DNA from: Roseomonas aeriglobus
GTDB taxonomy: Bacteria > Pseudomonadota > Alphaproteobacteria > Sphingomonadales > Sphingomonadaceae
Reading direction: 5' to 3'
NCBI GenBank assembly: GCA_016937575.1
Contig: JAFHKN010000002.1
Coordinates: 2,294,001-2,358,000 of the forward strand
DNA: 64,000 nucleotides
Made by a program: the position numbers and the translations under genes. The notes beneath the pieces are model-generated. The model searched no databases and was not told the DNA's origin. It worked only from the letters and a program-made list of their open reading frames with translations. Shown one piece after another: positions 62,398 through 64,000 of this stretch; position 1 is the first letter of the stretch; the number at the start of each line of letters is the position of its first letter.

Positions 62398-63234
62398 TCA
62401 GGCCTTCACCTTGTCCTTGTCATAGGCGCCCAGCCCCGGCTTGTAGCTCTTCTCGTCGATGAACTGCCGAATGCCTTCCTTGCGGCCTTCATTGTCGTAG
62501 GAATTGGCCGCTTCCTGCGCGCGGACCAGATAGTCCTCGGCATCGTCGTAGCTCATCACCCCGACGCGCTTCATCGCATCCTTGGTCGCCTTGAGCGCCA
62601 CCGGGTTCTTCGCAAGCAGCACCTTGGCGACCTCGGTCACCCGGTCCTTCAGCGCCGAGAGCGGATGCGCTTCGTTGACCAAGCCCCATTCGACCGCGGT
62701 CTTGCCGTCGATATTCTCGCCCATCATCGCGTGATACATGGCTTTGCGGAACGGCATCAGTTCCTGCGCCACCTTGGTCGCACCGCCGCCGGGCAGGATG
62801 CCCCAGTTGATTTCGCTGAGACCGAACTTCGCCTCTTCCGCCGCGAACGCCAGGTCGCAGGCGAACAGCGGGCCATAACCGCCGCCAAAGCACCATCCGT
62901 TGACCATCGCGATCGTCGGCGTCTGATACCAGCGCAGCCGCCGCCACCAGCCATAGCTTTCGCGCTGCGCCTGGCGCGTGCCGGCTAGGCCCTTGGCCTC
63001 GGTTTCGCGGAAATATTCCTTCAGATCCATGCCCGCGGTCCAGGCCGGCCCCTCTCCCGACAGGACGAGCACGCCAACGTCGTCGCGGAATTCGAGCGCG
63101 TCGAGCACCTCCATCATGTCGCGGTTGAGCGTCGGGCTCATCGCGTTGCGCTTCTCGGCGCGGTTGAAGCGGACCCAGGCGATGCGGTCTTCGACGTCAT
63201 AGGCGACGACGCCGTTGCTGCTGTATTCGGTCAT
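62398..63234 (-). CDS. ferB: Hydroxycinnamoyl-CoA hydratase-lyase (feruloyl-CoA to vanillin)
   Basis: 278 residues of the crotonase fold. RPEKRNAMSPTLN-like opening (FNRAEKRNAMSPTLNRDMM), GMDLKEYFRE, IAMVNGWCFGGGYGPLFACD (oxyanion region) and FGLSEINWGILPGGG (E141, equivalent to the catalytic Glu of Pseudomonas HCHL) are all present, as is the ending SYKPGLGAYDKDK. It hydrates feruloyl-CoA and splits it into vanillin and acetyl-CoA. The start is the ATG at 63234. The gene lies 22 bp downstream of the DUF3237 gene. Confidence 0.93.
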   Translation of the reverse strand: MTEYSSNGVVAYDVEDRIAWVRFNRAEKRNAMSPTLNRDMMEVLDALEFRDDVGVLVLSGEGPAWTAGMDLKEYFRETEAKGLAGTRQAQRESYGWWRRLRWYQTPTIAMVNGWCFGGGYGPLFACDLAFAAEEAKFGLSEINWGILPGGGATKVAQELMPFRKAMYHAMMGENIDGKTAVEWGLVNEAHPLSALKDRVTEVAKVLLAKNPVALKATKDAMKRVGVMSYDDAEDYLVRAQEAANSYDNEGRKEGIRQFIDEKSYKPGLGAYDKDKVKA

Positions 63235-63256
63235 GGTTGAACCCTCTGCTGGCGCG

Positions 63257-63781
63257 TCAGTCGACGGCGAAGATTTCGATGAGGACGTGGTCGGGCATGC
63301 GGATGCCGCGACCGATAAAGGTCTTTTCCCGCAGCCACTGGTGCTTACCCGGCGGGGGGTCGAACACCGGCGAACTGCGGAAGTAATAGGCGGACGGATC
63401 GACCCGTTCGCCGCGGGCGATACGGTCGGTGACGTCCTGGCTGGCGACGCGGACACCCGGATTGTGGATGCCGATGACGGTGCCGTCGGCAGCCTTCAGG
63501 AAATAGCGGGCCTCCACCCGCGTAAACCCGCCGGGATAGATGGTCTGCCAGTCCCCACCGCCGGTCAGCACCGTGCCGGTCAGCCGCGCGCCGGTGATGG
63601 TGCCGCCGGTGATCGGGATGAACCGACGCCGCCCGCCGTCGATCTCCCCCTGCTCGACCGGCGGAGCGATCTCGACACGCACCGTGAAGACGGGCGTCAG
63701 GCGTGGCGCGACCGGAGCGTCCGCGCCCACGACCGATGCGACGGTCGCGACACCGGCAAGGATCATGGGGAGGATCGACAT
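63257..63781 (-). CDS. DUF3237 family protein, probably exported
   Basis: 174 residues. The N-terminus (MSILPMILAGVATVASVVGA) looks like a signal peptide. The DUF3237 barrel follows: FTVRVEIAPPVEQGEIDGGR, RFIPITGGTITGARLTGTVL, GGDWQTIYPGGFTRVEARYF, DGTVIGIHNPGVR, and VFDPPPGKHQWLREKTFIGRG-type C-terminal block. Its chemistry is unknown. It sits 14 bp after the aldehyde dehydrogenase and 22 bp before ferB, so it is inside the operon; a role in handling an aromatic substrate outside the cytoplasm is inference. Confidence 0.85.
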   Translation of the reverse strand: MSILPMILAGVATVASVVGADAPVAPRLTPVFTVRVEIAPPVEQGEIDGGRRRFIPITGGTITGARLTGTVLTGGGDWQTIYPGGFTRVEARYFLKAADGTVIGIHNPGVRVASQDVTDRIARGERVDPSAYYFRSSPVFDPPPGKHQWLREKTFIGRGIRMPDHVLIEIFAVD

Positions 63782-63795
63782 CGCGGCCGCCCCGA

Positions 63796-64000
63796 TCAGA
63801 TCGGATAATGGCCGGGCTGGGTCTCGATCGTGATCCAGCGCAGTTCGGTGAAGGCGTCGATCCCGGCCTTGCCGCCGAAGCGGCCATAGCCCGACGCCTT
63901 CACGCCGCCGAACGGCATTTGGGCCTCGTCATGGACGGTCGGCCCGTTGACGTGACAGATGCCCGACTTGATGCGCTTGGCAACGCCCAGGCCCCGCGCG
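63796..64000 (-). CDS. Aldehyde dehydrogenase (C-terminal end), probable vanillin dehydrogenase
   Basis: Only the last 67 residues are in the window; the rest lies to the right. The segment with RIKSGICHVNGPTVHDEAQM followed by FGGVKASGYGRFGGKAG and ELRWITIETQPGHYPI is the conserved C-terminal block of NAD-dependent aldehyde dehydrogenases (the GxxSGxGRxGG region and oligomerisation strand). Vanillin dehydrogenase is the obvious role, because the hydratase-lyase downstream makes vanillin; the active-site Cys/Glu region is not visible. First gene of the operon that can be seen. Confidence 0.85.
   Translation of the reverse strand, partial: ARGLGVAKRIKSGICHVNGPTVHDEAQMPFGGVKASGYGRFGGKAGIDAFTELRWITIETQPGHYPI

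Overview
The window is typical chromosomal DNA of a GC-rich alphaproteobacterium of the Sphingomonadaceae (Sphingomonas-like). The evidence is the gene set: a CopA/CopB pair, an S46 peptidase, a TonB-dependent receptor, a GtrA/flavoprotein glycan locus, a sphingomonad-type PepSY/response-regulator/kinase set, a ferulate-type cluster, and dispersed palindromic repeats with GTCATCCCCGCGAAGGCGGGG arms. Genes are dense, often joined by 4-nt ATGA/GTGA overlaps. I see no rRNA, tRNA, IS element, prophage or CRISPR array.

Layout. 1-11.5 kb: partial coq4-like gene, small membrane protein, dnaN, histidine phosphatase, rlmN, HdeA-like protein, S41 peptidase, TauE/SafE carrier, a cytochrome b/molybdenum oxidoreductase pair, CitE-like lyase, cfa. 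11.5-23 kb: S46 peptidase, MATE pump, argG, then a flavoprotein/GtrA/membrane-protein block that looks less GC-rich than its surroundings, a second large membrane protein and a COG3146-type acyltransferase. 23-28.4 kb: an overlapping minus-strand operon (S10 carboxypeptidase, sulfurtransferase, Cys/Met PLP lyase, MscS channel) followed by an AT-richer lipoprotein. 28.6-32.8 kb: queF, a two-domain GT4 protein and a GH130 enzyme. 33-43.8 kb: OPT transporter, M20 hydrolase, HerA-like ATPase, degP, hflC and hflK (all minus), then mrp, a CoA-binding protein and a DUF1294 protein. 43.8-49.2 kb: dapD with a pyrimidine nucleotidase, an LLM flavoprotein, and the PepSY-RR-HK set. 49.4-56 kb: ABC-F ATPase, a secreted protein, copA-copB, fbp. 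56.4-64 kb: TonB-dependent receptor, two divergent MarR regulators, and a hydroxycinnamate (ferulate-type) degradation operon: aldehyde dehydrogenase (cut by the window end), DUF3237, hydratase/lyase, NDP-forming CoA ligase.

How it fits together. The last 7.5 kb reads as one aromatic-acid unit: outer-membrane uptake (receptor), control (MarR), CoA activation, hydratase/retro-aldol cleavage and aldehyde oxidation. The copper pair shares a repeated Cys-His-Met-His-Cys element. The GT4/GH130 pair looks like a make-and-trim system for a mannose-type glycan.

Non-coding structure is the most unusual part. There are five copies of a ~94-bp composite palindrome, two copies of a ~126-bp element, a 47-bp element with inverted ends in two upstream regions, and several hairpins that would bury a ribosome binding site (HerA-like ATPase, TonB receptor, histidine kinase). 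All functional names rest on reading motifs and family resemblance; no database search was possible.
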